A stretch of DNA of 64,000 bases from Nonomuraea africana (GTDB taxonomy: Bacteria; Actinomycetota; Actinomycetes; Streptosporangiales; Streptosporangiaceae): NCBI RefSeq assembly GCF_014873535.1, contig NZ_JADBEF010000001.1:6510001-6574000 (forward strand). The letters run 5' to 3'. This document shows, in pieces, positions 62,526 through 64,000 of the stretch. Numbering within the stretch: position 1 is the stretch's first letter; each line of letters opens with the position of its first letter. Both the position numbers and the translations under genes were made by a program. The notes under the pieces are model-generated. The model had not been told where the DNA came from and did no database searches. It saw only the letters and a list, made by a program, of their open reading frames with translations.

Positions 62526-63503
62526 TCAGGAGTTGCCTTCGAACAGGCTCGTCACCGACCCGTCGCTGAACACCTCGGTGATCGCCCTGCCGATGAGCGG
62601 CGCGATGGACAGCACCGTCAGCTTGTCGAACCTCTTCTCCTCCGTCAGCGGCAGCGTGTTGGTCACGATCACCTCGGAGATGCGGGAGTTCTTCAGCCGG
62701 TCGACCGCGGGGTCGGAGAAGACCGCGTGCGTGGCCGCCACGATCACGTTCGTGGCGCCCTGCTCGTACAGCGCGTCGGCGGCCTTGCAGATCGTGCCGG
62801 CGGTGTCGATCATGTCGTCGATCAGCACGCAGGTGCGGCCGCGCACCTTTCCGACCACCTCGTTGACCTTCACCGAGTTGGCCACGTCGAGGTCGCGCCG
62901 CTTGTGGATGAAGGCCATGGGCGTGCCGAGCGTGTCGGCCCACCGCTCGGACAACCGCACGCGGCCGGTGTCGGGCGAGACGATCGTGGTGTTGGCCAGG
63001 TCGAGCTTGTCCTTCAGGTAGCTCTCGAGCACCGGCATCGCGAACAGGTGGTCCACGGGCCCGTCGAAGAAGCCCTGGATCTGCGAGGTGTGCAGGTCGA
63101 TGGACATCAGCCGGTCGGCGCCCGCGGTCTTGAAGATGTCGGCCATCAGCCTGGCCGTGATGGGCTCGCGCCCGCGGCCCTTCTTGTCCTGGCGGGCGTA
63201 GCCGAAGAACGGCATGACCACGGTGATGCGCTTGGCGGAGGCCCGCTTCAGCGCGTCGACCATGATGAGCTGCTCCATGATCCACTTGTTGATCGGCCCG
63301 GTGTGGCTCTGGATCACGAAGGCGTCGCACCCGCGTACCGACTCGAGGTAGCGCGCGTAGATCTCGCCGTTGGCGAAGTCGATCAGCTTCGTCGGCGTGA
63401 GCGAGACCCCGACGTGGTTGGCCACCTCTTCGGCCAGCTCAGGATAGGCCCGTCCAGAAAAGAGCATCAGCTCCTTGGATCCCGGCTGTTTGATGCTCGT
63501 CAC
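62526..63503 (-). CDS. prs: Ribose-phosphate pyrophosphokinase
   Basis: 325 residues. VVMPFFGYARQDKKGRGREP, SIDLHTSQIQGFFDGPVDHL, and PRPP-binding VLIDDMIDTAGTICKAADAL. It makes PRPP from ribose 5-phosphate and ATP. GTG 63503 overlaps the glmU stop (GTGA). Confidence 0.97.
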   Translation of the reverse strand: MTSIKQPGSKELMLFSGRAYPELAEEVANHVGVSLTPTKLIDFANGEIYARYLESVRGCDAFVIQSHTGPINKWIMEQLIMVDALKRASAKRITVVMPFFGYARQDKKGRGREPITARLMADIFKTAGADRLMSIDLHTSQIQGFFDGPVDHLFAMPVLESYLKDKLDLANTTIVSPDTGRVRLSERWADTLGTPMAFIHKRRDLDVANSVKVNEVVGKVRGRTCVLIDDMIDTAGTICKAADALYEQGATNVIVAATHAVFSDPAVDRLKNSRISEVIVTNTLPLTEEKRFDKLTVLSIAPLIGRAITEVFSDGSVTSLFEGNS

Positions 63504-64000
63504 GTGCCACTCTCCCGCTCTTGCTCGGCCAGCGCCCTCTCGGCCGCCGCAGCCGACTTCGTGCCCGCGCGCCTGCGCAAGACCCATTTCTCGATGTTGC
63601 GCTGCCGCGCTCTGGCCACGCCCATCGCCCCTGGGGGAACGTCGTCGACGATGACCGATCCGGCCGCCGTGTAGGCGCCGTCGCCGACGGTCACCGGAGC
63701 GACCAGCATGGTGTCACACCCCGCGAAGACGCCGTCTCCGATGGTGGTGTGGTGCTTGTTGACCCCGTCGTAGTTGACGAAGACCGTGGAGGCGCCGATG
63801 TTGACGTCCTCGCCGATCGTCGCGTCGCCGACATAGGACAGGTGCGGCACCTTCGACCGCGCCCCGACCTTGGCGTTCTTCATCTCGACGTAGGTGCCCG
63901 CCTTGGCCTTGTGCCCGAGCTCGGTGCCCGGCCGCAGGTAGGCGTAGGGTCCGACCGAGGCCTCCGCGCCGATCACCGCGCTGTCGGCGACCGCGTTGCG
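63500..64000 (-). CDS. glmU: Bifunctional GlmU, acetyltransferase C-terminal part (cut by window edge)
   Basis: The last ~166 residues. Left-handed beta-helix repeats (hexapeptides such as VIGAEA, SVGPYA) and the acetyltransferase site KVPHLSYVGDATIG with the catalytic His, then VNYDGVNKHHTTIGDG. The uridylyltransferase domain lies outside the window. Product: UDP-GlcNAc, needed for peptidoglycan and probably the neighbouring glycan. Reading frame is open to the window edge. Confidence 0.96.
   Translation of the reverse strand, partial: RNAVADSAVIGAEASVGPYAYLRPGTELGHKAKAGTYVEMKNAKVGARSKVPHLSYVGDATIGEDVNIGASTVFVNYDGVNKHHTTIGDGVFAGCDTMLVAPVTVGDGAYTAAGSVIVDDVPPGAMGVARARQRNIEKWVLRRRAGTKSAAAAERALAEQERESGT

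Overview
The window is very GC-rich, gene-dense DNA from a filamentous-type actinomycete. The signs are GTG/TTG starts, 4-nt stop/start overlaps, an AfsR-type regulator, a PPOX-class oxidoreductase of the F420 type, a Rex-type operator and a CTC-type L25. Gene order resembles Mycobacterium tuberculosis in two blocks recalled from general knowledge: metB/cbs/GDSL hydrolase/thiolase, and eno-divIC-DUF501-ppx with mazG, mfd, pth, rplY, prs and glmU. The overall flavour suggests Streptosporangiales (Nonomuraea-like), but the genus cannot be fixed by eye.

Layout. 0-8.4 kb: the end of a MacB-type ABC exporter, a FIST sensor coupled to a ROK kinase, and a ChlI-like AAA+ ATPase plus a VWA protein separated by an unknown secreted protein. 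8.4-13.1 kb: a GNAT/GntR pair flanked by two paralogous small proteins, several tiny membrane proteins, metB and a candidate 6C RNA. 13.2-18.4 kb: an orphan histidine kinase, then two neighbouring genes that each carry a frameshift (AfsR/SARP regulator and imine-reductase-like oxidoreductase). 18.6-23.8 kb: cbs, SGNH hydrolase, beta-propeller lipoprotein, thiolase. 23.8-33.7 kb: mixed accessory genes, including an odd class-I tRNA with anticodon UAA, a deformylase-like protein without the catalytic Glu, ndh behind a Rex-type operator, a family-5 uracil-DNA glycosylase and a four-module secreted protein. 33.8-42.6 kb: a conserved minus-strand housekeeping run from mfd through eno to ppx. 61.1-64 kb: the rest of that block (pth, rplY, prs, glmU).

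Between mfd and pth lies an 18-kb accessory locus (about 43.5-61.1 kb), the most interesting part. It combines a full PAPS supply and recycling set (cysD, cysN, an APS kinase fused to a catalytically dead sulfurylase-like domain, and a CysQ-like phosphatase with an unusual insertion), a TauE-type transporter, three sulfotransferases, and a surface-polysaccharide pathway (initiating sugar transferase, TagA-type and family-2 glycosyltransferases, flippase, Wzz-like protein with a dead kinase domain, O-antigen-ligase-like protein, a phosphotransferase and a GH26-like lipoprotein). The simplest reading is a self-contained pathway for a sulfated cell-surface or exported polysaccharide.

No insertion sequences, prophage genes or CRISPR arrays were seen. 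Several genes carry short duplications at their 3' ends, a pattern that recurs across the window.
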